A stretch of 64,000 nt of DNA from positions 1,426,001 to 1,490,000 of the forward strand of contig NZ_CCYK01000007.1 of assembly GCF_000826105.1 (NCBI RefSeq), read 5' to 3'. How positions within the stretch are numbered: position 1 is the first letter of the stretch; every line of letters begins with the position of its first letter. Below are positions 16,971-28,900 of this stretch, one piece after another. Below the pieces are notes generated by a model. That model had not been told where the DNA came from and searched no databases. It saw only the letters and a program-made list of their open reading frames with translations. This DNA comes from Pseudomonas massiliensis (lineage in GTDB: Bacteria; Pseudomonadota; Gammaproteobacteria; Pseudomonadales; Pseudomonadaceae). The position numbers and the translations under genes were made by a program.

Positions 16971-19900
16971 TCAAACCATCTGAATGCCGTTCTGTACCCA
17001 GAGGTGATAGCTGGGATCCTCCTGTGGGCTGTATTGCACGTACTCCACGCCGCCTGCCTGATGAAGGCCGCCGGGGTCCCATTGCCCAGTCATGTGAACC
17101 GTATCTTGGGCGTTGCCCTTGATCATCAAGGTGTCGTGGTCGCTGGACAGCACGCTGACTAGGTCCGCCAGGCTGAGGGTCAGGTTCACCGGCGCGGTGG
17201 TATCGAGGTCGAGCACCTCGATGTTGTGCACCCGCGCCGCCAGGTTGCCCAAGTCGATATTGGCGGCGCCGCCCGCCCACAACAGGGTGTCGGTGCCACT
17301 GCCACCGTCCACCGAGGTGAAGTGCTGGTCGACGATGATCAGCGTGTCATTGCCCGCGCCGCCGGCCAGGCGGATTGCGCCGCCATGGGAGCCGTCCAGG
17401 GTGTCGTCGCCGCTGGTGCCCTGTAGGGTATCGCCGGTGCTGCTGGCAACCGCCGCCGTATGCACATCCGCGTCTCTGGCGGCGCTGAGTGCGCTGAAGG
17501 TGCTGGCCGCGACGGTGGCGCCGGCTCGGTTCAGGCTCACGGTCAGGGTGGCGGTGTCCACGGTGCCGTTGGGGTGGTTAAGGGCATAGGTGAACACGTC
17601 CTGATTGCCGACCGCCGCCTCGGTCAACCCGGCATTGAGCGTATAGGTGTAGCTGCCGTCGGCCTTCACCAGTAGTGTGCCGTAGGTCCCAGTGATCACG
17701 GTGCCGGTGTAGCCAGGCGTCACGTAGCTGCCAGCGGCGAGCACACTGAGGAAGGTATACGCCGAGCCCAGTACGTCCGCGCCTGCGCCGGCAGTATCGG
17801 TGAACAGGTTGCCGGTCACCGGGGTATAGCTCGCCACGGTGAACTGGTTGTTGTAGGTGGCCACGTTGATCAGGCCCACGTTGATCTGCGCCAGCAAGCC
17901 AATGCCTCCCGTGGACAGCCGCACCTGATAGGTACCCGCGGTCTGGTCGTCCACGGTCACGCCATACAGGCCGCTGCCCAGGCCGACCAGCCCGGCGCCG
18001 CCCCATGCCTGCACCAGGACGTACTGACCAGTGGCGGGGTTGAGCTTGTACAGTCCCAGAACCACCGAACCTAGTAGTGACAACAGGTTGCTCGAGGCAA
18101 GCGTAATGGTCAGGTCGCTGACCGTGTCCGCAGCCACGCTAAAAGAATAGCTGCCCGACCCGCCTCCAAGCAGGATCGACAGGCTACCCAGCGCGCTGGT
18201 GGTAGTGGTGACCTTGTTGGCCAGCGTCAGCGAGGTACTGGCCACGTCGAACGTCGCATCCACGACGGTCGCTGGCGCTGCCAGGTTGCCGCTGCTCCAT
18301 ACCTCTGCCGCCTGCGGGCTGTCGATGCGTACATAGAGGTTGGCGGTGTCGGCAAGGCCGTTGGGGTGCACCAGCTGGTAGGTAAACACGTCCACCTTGC
18401 CCACGCTGTTCACGCTGCCGTTGGCGGTGTAGGTGTAGTTGCCTTGGGCATCGAGGGTAAGCGTGCCATACAGGCCTTGCACAATGGCGCCACCGGCGGT
18501 ACTGACGAAGGCGCCGTTGCGCAACACCTGCACCACCGCCCCGTTGTCAGGCCCGGTCACGTCGGCGGTGCCGTCCGTGCCGACGTCGGTCACCACGTTA
18601 CCGTTGAGTACCGCGTCGGCCGTGCCGCTGAACTGAGTCAGGCTGGTGATATCCAGCTGCAGGTTGGTGTTGACCGTGGTCAGCACGCCGATGCCGTTGC
18701 TTGCCACCACCAGCCGGTAGTTACCCCCTAGCAGCGTGCCAATATCCACCTGCACGCCCTGGCCCGCCAGTAGCAGCACGTTGAGCAGGGCGCCATTGGC
18801 GGCATTGCCCAGCGTGACCCAGTTACCGTTGGCGTCCTGCACCTGAAGGGTATAGGTGGCGCCGTTGTAGAGCGCCAGGGCGCTCCCGGTTGTGAGGGTG
18901 AGGGTCGGGTCCACGCTGGTGCCGCTGGCCACCGTGAAGTTGAACACCTTGTTGAAACCGCTCAGCGCGGTGGTGAAGCTATCGGCGTAGTTGCGGGTGG
19001 TGGCTACTGGCGCCAGGTTGACCGTTGCCGTCGTGAGGTTATCGCTGGCCACCACGGGGCGGTTCACGTCTACATCCGGCGCGGTCACGCTGCTGGTGGT
19101 CGAAAGGTTGCCGTTGGCGTCGCGCAGGGTAACGGTGAGCACCTCGCCGTTGATCTGCGCGCTGTCCAGCGCCACGCTGAAGGTGCCGTTGGCAGCCACA
19201 GTGGCGGTGCCCAAGGTTACGCCCGCGGCGCTGCGCACGGTGACAGTGCTGCCGGCTTCGCCGCTGCCGGTCAGGCTATTACCGTCGCCAGCGACCACCA
19301 GCGAGCTGGCGGCCACGGGCGGTGTCAGGTCTGGCGCGGTCGCGCTCACCGCCGTGGAGACGTTACCCGCCGCATCCACCTGAGTGATGCTTAATGTCTG
19401 GCTGTTGATCTGTGCCGGGGTCAAGGCCACTGAGTAGGTGCCATTGGCGGCCACCGTGGCGCTGCCTAGCAGCACCCCGAAAGCATTGCGCACGAAGATC
19501 CGCGCCCCAGCCAGACCCGTACCGGTCACCACCGTGCCGCCGGGGCCCACCACCGCCGTGGCGGGCGGGGCAGGTGGCGTGATGTCTGGCGCCGTCACGG
19601 TTGCCAGCGAAGATCCATTGCCGGCGGCATCGGTGAGGCGAACGGTCAAGGCCTGACCATCGGCCTGAGCGGGGCTGAGCGCCACTGAGAACACCCCATT
19701 GCTGGCCACGGTCGCGCTGTTGAGCAAGTTGCCACTGGCGTCATACACGCTGGCGATGGCCCCGGCCTCGCCTGTGCCGGTGACCGCGCTGCCGTCGGCG
19801 GTTACCGCCACGCTCGCAGGCACGGTAGGCGCGGTCACGTCATTGGCGGTCACGCTACCGCTGGTGCTGTTACCAGCCAGGTCCGTCTGGCTCACGGTAA

Positions 19901-22900
19901 GCACTTGGCCGTTGAGCTGGGCGGCACTGAGCTGCACGCTGAAGGCACCATTGAGGCCTACCAGGCCTGTGCCCAGTACGCTGCCGGCGGCGTTGGTCAC
20001 GCTGACGGACGCGCCGGCTTCGCCATTACCGCTCAACTGCAGCCCGTTGGTGCTCAACCGCAGGCTGCTGAGCGGGCCCGGTGCGGTGGTATCGGCGGCC
20101 AGCAATGGCGCGGCGATCGAGACGTTGCCGGCGGCGTCGGTGAGGGTCACGCTCAAGGCCTGGCCATTGTGCTGGGCACTGTTGAGGTTGACCGTGAAAG
20201 TGCCATTGGCTGCCACGGTCGCGGTGCCGAGCAAGGCGCCGCTGGCGTCGCGCACGCGGACAGTAGCCCCGGCCTCGCCCAAGCCTGAAAGCGCCAGACC
20301 TGCGGGGTTGAGCACCAGCGAGGCGGGAAGGGCGGGCGGAGTAATGTCCGGCGCAGTGATCGCCACCGCCGCGGAGGTATTGCCCGCAAGGTCGGTTTGT
20401 GTGGCGGTCAGCGCTTGGCCGTTGGCCTGGATCGGAACCAGTGCCACGCTCACGGCCCCGGTGGCGCCCACGATACCTGAGCCCAACGCCGTGCCATCGG
20501 CCGCGCGTACGGTCACAGTGGCGCCGACTTCGCCACGGGCGGTCACTATAGCGCCAGCGCCATTGATGGCGACATCTGTAAGGGCGACCGGGGCCGTGGT
20601 ATCCGCTGCAGTTATCGCAGTCGGAATCGACTCGCCGCCAGCCTGGGTGCTGGCGGTCACCTCCAGCACCTGACCGTTGATCTGGGGCGAAGAAAGCGAA
20701 ACGTCGAAGGTGCCGTCACTCGCAGCGGTGGCGTTGCCCAGCAAGGTGCCGTTGGTGCCATACACTCTTACCTGGCTTCCGGCGGTCGCGGTACCGGCCA
20801 GGCTAGCGCCATCGAGGGCCAGCACCAATGCCGTTGGCGCCGGTGGCGGCGGCACGGCGGCCACGGTGAGGGTGGCGGCGGTTGCCGGATTGCCCGCCAC
20901 ATCCCGCTGCACCACGCTCAATACATCGGCCGCCGCGATCTGCCCGGTCAGTGCCACTACGAAGGCTCCGCTGGCGTCGACCGTGGCCGTGCCCAGCGAC
21001 ACGCCGCCGAGGGTCACGGTCACCACTGCGTTGGGCTCGCCACGGCCGGCGAGGGTGGTGTAGTCGTTGCTTACAGCCAGGTCGCTGACCGCGGCGGGCG
21101 CGGTAATGTCCGGCACCACATACGGCAAAGGCAAGGACGCATTGCCGAAGACGTCCACAGCGATCACGCTGATCGTCTCGCCGTTCGCCTGGGCCGGGCT
21201 CAAACTAATGCTGTACAGGCCATTGGCGTCCGCCGTGCCGCTGCCGAGCGTGGTGCCGTCAGCGGCGAGCACAGTAACGGTGCTCAAGGCCTCGGCGGTG
21301 CCGGCCAGTACCGTGCCGCTACCGGTAAGGCTGATGATGGCCGGGGCCGCCGGACCGGTGATGTCTCCGGCCGTTACGCTGGCGGCCGCAGAGGTATTCT
21401 GGGCGGCATCTGTCTGTACCACGCTCAAGGTCTCACCGTTCACTTGAGCAGTGGGCAAGGTGAAGCTGAAGCGGCCGTCGTTACCGGCGATGGCGCTGCC
21501 CGGTAGCGAACCGCCCGCACTGCTGATGGTCACCAGCGCGCCGGCCTCCGCCAAGCCGGTCAGCAGCAGGCCGTCGGCGCTGACCACCAGATTGCTCACC
21601 GCGCCGGCCGCGGTGTTATCCGCTGCCTGATAGAGCAGGACGGCCGAAGCATTGTTGGCGGTGTCGGTCTGGATTACCGTCAACAGCTCGCCGTTGCGCT
21701 GGGCGCTGCCCAGGGTCAGGCTCCAACTGCCGTCGTTATTGACAGTAGTGTTGCCTAGCGCCGTGCCGTCGGCGGCGGTCACCCGGATCGCTGCGCCGGC
21801 TTCGCCGCTGCCACCCAGGGTAAGGCCGTCGGGTGAAAGGCTGGTTACAGCGGGCGCGCCGGGTGGAGTAAGGTCGGGCGCGTTTATCCCGGCGGATATG
21901 GAAGGGTTGCCGGTAGGGTCTTGTTGCACCACGCTCAGGCGCTGGCCGTTGAGCTGCGGGGTTGTCAGCGCCACGGCAAAGGTACCGTCGGCGGCAACCG
22001 TGCCCAGCGCGAGGGTATCCCCATTGGCGTTGCTCACGAACAGGCTGGCCCCCGGCTCGCCCGTACCGGTGAGCACGGCGCCCGCCGCGTCGACCGCCAG
22101 GTTGGCCACGGCTGCCGGCGCGGTGATGTCCGGCGCGTTCAAGGCTGCGATGGGAGAAAGGTTGCCTGCGGCATCGCCGAGTCGTACTAACAGGGCTTCG
22201 CCGTTGACCGCCGGGTTGGTCAGTGTAATGAGGAAATTGCCCGTGGCGTCCACGTTGCCAGTGCCCACCACGGTGCCATTGGCCAGGGTGATGCGCACGC
22301 TGGCCAATGGCTCGCCGGTGCCGCTGAGCTGATCGCCCGCGGCGTTGAGCGCCAGGTTGGCGGCCTGAGCGGGAGGAGTGAGGTCAGGCGCGTTGAGCTG
22401 CACCGGCTGGCTGATGTTCCCGGGCGGGTCGGCCTGCTGCACGGTAAGTATCTGGTCGTTGGTCTGCGGCGGAGTCAACGCAACACTGAAACTGCCGTTG
22501 GCCAATACCACGGTGCTGCCCAGCAGCGTGCCGGCGGCATCGCGTACCGTAACGGTCGCGCCTGCTTCGCCCCGGCCGCTGACTACCGCGCCCGCAGCGT
22601 TGATCGCCACGTTGGTGAGTACATCCGGTGGAGTAAGGTCGACCGTGGTGAGGTTGGCCACCGGCGACACATTGCCCGCGTCGTCGGTTTGGGTGAAGGT
22701 CAACACCTGCGCATTGAGCAGCGGGGTGCCAAGTACCAGGCTGAAGGCGCCGGTGCTGCTTACCGTCGCATTGCCCAGTACGTTACCGTCAACGTCAGCC
22801 ACCGTGACGGTCGCGCCGGCTTCGCCGCGGCCGGTGATGCTCGCACCGTCCGCGCCGATCGCCAGGGCCGTCAGCGCGCCGGGGGCGGTGGAGTCCACGG

Positions 22901-25900
22901 CCGTTACCGTGGCGGGCAAGGAGGCGTTGCCCTCCGCGTCAGTGAGGGTGACCGACAGTACCTGGCCGTTGGCCTGGGCCGGCACCAGGGCGACCTGGAA
23001 CGTACCGTCCAGGCGCACGGTACCTGTGCCCAGTATGGCACCGCTGGCATCGAGCACGCTTACCGTGGCGCCCGCTTCACCGGTACCGGTGAGCACGGCG
23101 CCATCGGTACTCAAGGCCAGGCCGCCCGTCGCGTTGGGGGCCGTCAGGTCGGGTGCGAGCAACGTTCTGGTCAGGGATTCGTTGCCGGCTACGTCCACTT
23201 GGCTCAAGGTGAGCAGTTGGCCGGCGATTTGCGCCGGTACCAGGGTCATCGCGAAGGTGCCGTCGGCGGCCACTGTGGTGGTGCCCAGGATCAGCCCGCC
23301 CTGGGCGAGCACCCGCAAGGTGGCGCCGGCTTCGCCGAAGCCGGTGAGGGCGGCGCCGTCGCTGGCCAGGTTATAAGTCGCCACCGGGGGCGGAGCGGTC
23401 ACGTCCGCAGCCAGCAGATTGGCCGGCGCGGCATTGATGCCGTCGGTGGACGTGGCGATTACCGTCAGTGCTTCACCATTGAGTTGCGCAGCGGTCAAGG
23501 GGGCGCTGAAAACGCTGTCGCTGCCGGCAAGCCCGACACCGAGCAGCTGACCGCTCGCGCTGTATACCCTGACCAGGCTGCCGGGGTCGGCGCTGCCTTG
23601 TACGGTCAGGCCGTCGCCGCTCAGCGCCAGGTTGCTGGCCACGCTCGGCGCCAGCGGGCCGGGGGCGATCACCGAAATGCTCGGCGAGGCGTTGCCGGTC
23701 GCATCCGAAGCGATCACCGCGACCGTATCGCCCGCCGTGGCGGGCGGTGTGATCGCCAGTGTGAAGCGGCCATCGCTGCCGACAGTGGCCGTACCCAGCA
23801 CAGTACCGTCCGTGGCCGTGGCGGTAATGAGCGAACCGGCTTCGCCCAGCCCGGTCAGTGTGGCGCCGCTGGCGGAAACCGCCAGGCCACTGACCGCGGT
23901 CGGGGCGGTGACATCCGCAGCGAGCAGCGGTGCTGGCGCCGACAGGTTTCCGGCGACGTCGGAGGCAGTCACCGTCAGGGCCTGGCCGTTGAGCTGCGGT
24001 GCGCTCAAAGCCGTGACGAAGGTGCCATTGGCTGCGGCTGTCGTGGTGCCCAGGACATTCCCCTGGGCATCTCGCACACTGACCTGACTGCCCGCTTCGG
24101 CGCGACCGCTGACCTGAAGCCCGGCGGCGTTGATGGCCAGGTCGCTGGGCAGCGCGGGGGCCTGTGTGTCCGGGGCCACTAAGGTAGCGGATGGGCCTTC
24201 GTTACCAGGCGGGTCTTCCTGATTGACGGTGAGCACCTGGGCGTTGAGCTGCGCGTTACCCAGCGTCACGCTGAAGGCGCCATTGCTGGCCACCAGCCCA
24301 CTGCCCAGCACGGTGCCGTCCACGGCGCGCACGTACACGGTGGCGCCGGGTTCGCCGTGGCCTGTGACGGTTACGCCATCGCCATTGATTGCCACGCCGC
24401 TGAGGGCGGCAGGCGGGCTGATGTCCGGGGCAATGAGAGTGGCGGCCACCGAGGGGTTGCCATTGAGGTCGGTCTGGATGATGTCCAGGGTTTCGCCGTT
24501 CAGCGGGGCGGGGCTGAGCGCCACCGTGAACACCCCGTTGGTGTCTACCACGCCGGTGCCGAGCACAGTGCCAGTGGCGGTGCGTACGGCCACGGTGGCG
24601 CCAGGCTCGCCCACGCCGGATAAGCTGCTGCCATCGGCGCTGATCAGCAGGCTGGTCACCCCCCCCGGCGCTGTGTTGTCGGGTGTCCCCACGGTTGCGG
24701 CCGGAGACACGTTGCCAGCGGCATCGGTGAGTTGAACCGTGAGTGCCTCGCCGGTGTTCTGGGCGAGGGGCAGGGTGACCTGGAACACGCCGCTCTGGTT
24801 CACGGTACCGGTGGCCAGGGTGTTTCCGGCCGCATCGCGCACGGTAGCGGTCGCTCCGGCTTCGCCCACGCCCGTCACCACGGTGCCGTAAGTGTTCACC
24901 GCCAGACCGCTGGCGGCTGCCGGGCCTTGCAGGTCGGCGGCCACCAGGGTGTTGGTCTGAGATATATTGCCAGCCAGGTCCGTTTGCACCACCGTCAACA
25001 CCTGGCCGTTGAGCTGAGCCGGCGTTACCTGTACGGCGAAGGCCCCATTGCTGCCGACCACCCCGGTGCCGAGGACGGTGGCGCTGGCATCGCTCACGGT
25101 TACGGTGGCGCCGGCCTCGCCACGTCCGGTAACCAGGCTGCCGCCGTTGGCGGTGGTCAGGCTCAAGGGCGCGTCCGGCGCCGTGCTGTCCGCGGCGACC
25201 AGGGTGGCGGCGGCCGAGGTGTTGCCGCTACCGTTGCTGGCGCTTACATGCAGCAGTTGCCCATTGAGCTGGGCCGAGCGCAGCAGCAGGCGGAAGGTGC
25301 CGGCGCTGCCAACCAGGGCGCTGCCCAGGTTAGTGCCCGTGGCATCGATCACGTTCACGGTGCTACCGACAGTGCCGCTGCCGGTCAGGGTATGGCCGTC
25401 CGTTGAGAGCGCCAGGTTGCTCGGCGTGGCTAGCTCGTTGCCGGTCGGGCCGGCGAGGCTGACAGCCTGGGACAGGTTGCCCGCGGCATCGCGCTCTACC
25501 ACGCTGAGCACATCGGTGCTGGTGGCCGCAGGGGTCAGCGTCAGAGTGAAAACGCCGTCCGGGCCTACCGTGGCGGATCCCAGCAGCGCATTGGCGGCGT
25601 TCGTCACCTGTACGGTGGCGCCGGCTTCGCCCGTGCCCGAAAGCGTTGCGCCGTCCGGGCTGATTGCCAGGTTGCCCAGCGACGTCGGCGCGGTAATGTC
25701 AGGGGCGTTGAGGCCGGTGGGTTGGGACAGGTTGCCCGTGGCATCGGTCGCCGTGACCAGCAAGGCCTCGCCGTTGGTGAAAGGGCTAACCAGGCTAACG
25801 CTGAAGGTACCATTCGGTGCCACTGTCGTGCTGCCGAGCAAGGTGCCATCAGCCGCACGGACCTCCACGATGCTTCCCGCTTCCGCCGTGCCGGAAACCG

Positions 25901-28900
25901 CTTGGCCGCCGGCGGCGACCAGCAGGCCGGTCGGTGCCGCCGGAGCGCTCAAGTCGGCCGCCGTCAGCGCGACGGGCGAGGCGGCATTGCCGCGTGGGTC
26001 CGCCTGCTGCACGCTCAAGCTCTGGCCGTTGAGTTGTGCCGGGGTCAGGACGACGCTGAAATTGCCGTTGCCGTCCACGATGGACGAACCCAGCACGGCG
26101 CCCGCCGTGCCGCGCACGGTCACGGTCGCGCCCGCCTCGCCGGTGCCGGTGAGGGTGGCGCCGTTGCCACTGAGCAGAAGATTGTCAACGGCCAGGGGTG
26201 CCGTGGTGTCGGGGGCGGTGACACTAGTCAAGGTAGAAAGATTGCCCGCGGTATCCTGTTGCTCTACCTCCACGGCCTCGCCATTCAATTGGGCGGGAGT
26301 CAGGGGCACGCTGAAGGTGCCATCGGCCGCTACCCGGGCCGAGCCCAACAACACACCGCGTAGGCTGCGTACGCGGATCAGCGCCGAGGGCTCGCCCAGG
26401 CCGCTGAGGGTAGTGCCGTCGGCGGAAAACACAAGCGCGCTGGGCACGGCCGGCGCCTGGATATCCGGGGCGCTCAAACCGCTCGACGGAGACGGGTTGC
26501 CCGCCGCGTCGGCCTGGCTGACGCTCAGCGCCTGGCCATTGACCTGGGGCGTGGCCAGGCTTATTTCGAAGCGGCCATTGGTACCTACGGCCCCGCTGCC
26601 GAGGAAGGCGCCCGCCGGGTCCAGCACGGTAACAGTGGCGCCGGGTTCGCCGTTCCCGCTGACCAGGCTGCCATTGGCGGAAATCGCCAAGTCGCTGAGC
26701 ACGGCCGGCGCGCTTCGATCGGGCGCAGTAATGGCGGCCACCGGCCCAATATTGCCGGCGCTGTCGAGGACGCTCACGCTCAGAGCCTGAGCGCTCAGTT
26801 GAGGGCTGCCAAGGCTGACCGTAAAGGTACCGTTGGCCGCTACCTGTGCGGTGCCCAGCGATTGCCCATTGGCATCGAGCACGACCACGCTCGCGCCCGG
26901 TTCGGCGTTGCCGCTTAGTGCCAAGCCTGACGCATCGATGGCCAGCCCTGTCGCCGCTGCTGGCGGCGTGGTGTCAGGCGCGGTGAAGGGCACCACGGGT
27001 GAAGCGGTGCCGTTCGTGCCGACGGCACTGACCAGCAGGGCCTGGCCATTATTCTGCGCGGCGGCCAGGTTGACGCTGAAGCGGCCATCGGCGTCGGCCA
27101 CTGCCGTTCCCAGCAGGGTTCCATCGGCCGCCCGGACGCTGACGCTGGCTCCGGCCTCGCTGACCCCCACCAGTACCAGGCCGCTGATATCCACCGACAG
27201 GGCTGCGGGCTGCAAGGGGCCGTTCAGGTCAGGGGCCTGCAGGGTAGTGGCGGCCGAGCTATTGCCGAGCGCGTCGCTGAGGTTGATCTGCAGGTTCTGC
27301 CCGTCGATCTGCGGGGGCGTGAGCGCGACCGCGAAGCTTCCCACGGCATTGACTATGGCGGTGCCGAGCACCGTACCGTCGGCGGCCCGCACGGTGACGC
27401 TGGCGCCAGGTTCGCCACGGCCGCTGAGCAGCGCGCCATTGGGGTTGATCGCAAGGTCGGTGGCGACCAAGGGGGCTGTAATGTCTGGCGCGCTGGCCAG
27501 CGCGGTGACCGAGGTACCACTGGCCGAAAGCACAATAACGTCCAACAGTTGGCCATTGAGCTGGGCGCTGGCCAGGCTCACGCTGAACGTACCATCCGGG
27601 GCTGCCAGGCCCGTTCCCAACAGGCTTCCATCAGCGCCGCGCACTTCGATGGTAGCCCCGGCCGTGGCGGTACCGCTGACCAGGTTACCGTCGGTGCTCA
27701 CCGCCACATTCAATGCCGGGGTCGGAGCTGCAGCCGGTACGGTCACGTTCGCGTCCACCGATAGATTGCCCGCAGCGTCGGCTTGCCTCACGACCAGGCT
27801 GGCGCCAGCGGCGGCCGCCGGGCTCAGGGCAACCACGAAGGTCCCATTGCCGGCCACGCTGCTGCTCGCCAGCAGCACCCCGTTGGCGCTTACCGTAACA
27901 GTGGCGCCGGGTTCCCCCTCGCCAGACAGCGCCAGCCCATCGCTACTCGCTTGCAGGCCCGTGACTGCCGAGGGCGCGGTACTGTCGGGCGCGCTTACCA
28001 GGGCCTGTGCCGAACTGTTGCCGTTGCCATCGGTGACGGTGACGTCGAATCGCTCCCCGTTCAGGTAGGCCGCGTCCAGGCTCACACTGAAGGTACCATC
28101 GAGGTTGGCGCGGCCGGCACCGACCACCTGTCCTCTGACGTTGCGCGCCAGAATGCGCGCGCCGCCCCTGGCCAGGCCGGTAAGCGTCAGTCCGTCACTG
28201 GAAATCGCAAGGTTGGCGGGTGGTGCGGGCTGGCTCAGGTCAGGCGCCTGAACCGGCAGGTTGGGAGAAACATTGCCAGCGGCATCGGTCAGGGTCAGCT
28301 GCAACAACTGCCCGCTGATCACATTGGGAATCAAGGCCAGGTTGAAAGTGCCATCAGCCCCTACCACGGCCGTGGCGAGGACATTGCCAGCGGCATCGAA
28401 AAGGGCAACGGTGGCTCCGGCTTCGCCACGCCCACTGAGCAGAGTGCCGTCTGCGCTGATCCCTACATCGAACGCCACCGTGGGCGGCGTGACGTCGGGC
28501 CCCGCTGGAAGCGCCGGTACCCCGAAGGGAGCCGCGGCCGACGCGTTGCCAGCGGCATCGATAGCGATGGCACTCAGGCTGACGCCAGCGCCGGGAACCG
28601 GAGTCAGGAACAGGCTGAAGTTACCGTCGGCCGCTGCCACGACGCTGCCCAGCACGGTGCCATTGGCATCCCGGACGGTTACCGTGCTGCCGGCCTCGGC
28701 GGTGCCGCTGAAAAGCCCTTGGGTGGTGTCCAACGCCAGATTGGCGGGCGCCGCGGGTGCGGTGACATCAGCCGCGACCAGGCTCGCGGCTGGAGAGGTG
28801 TTGCCGGCCGCATCTATCTGCACCACCGAGAGGGTTTGGCCATTGAGTTGCGCGGCAGTCAGGTTCAGGCTGAAGCGCCCATCGGTCGCGACCGTACCGC

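Noticed and set aside
22378..28068. Long rightward frames of 330-580 residues opposite the adhesin gene
   Set aside because: They recur with the adhesin repeat period and read as monotonous Ala/Pro/Ser/Thr/Val runs, as expected from antisense reading of GC-rich repeats. No start signals or family features.
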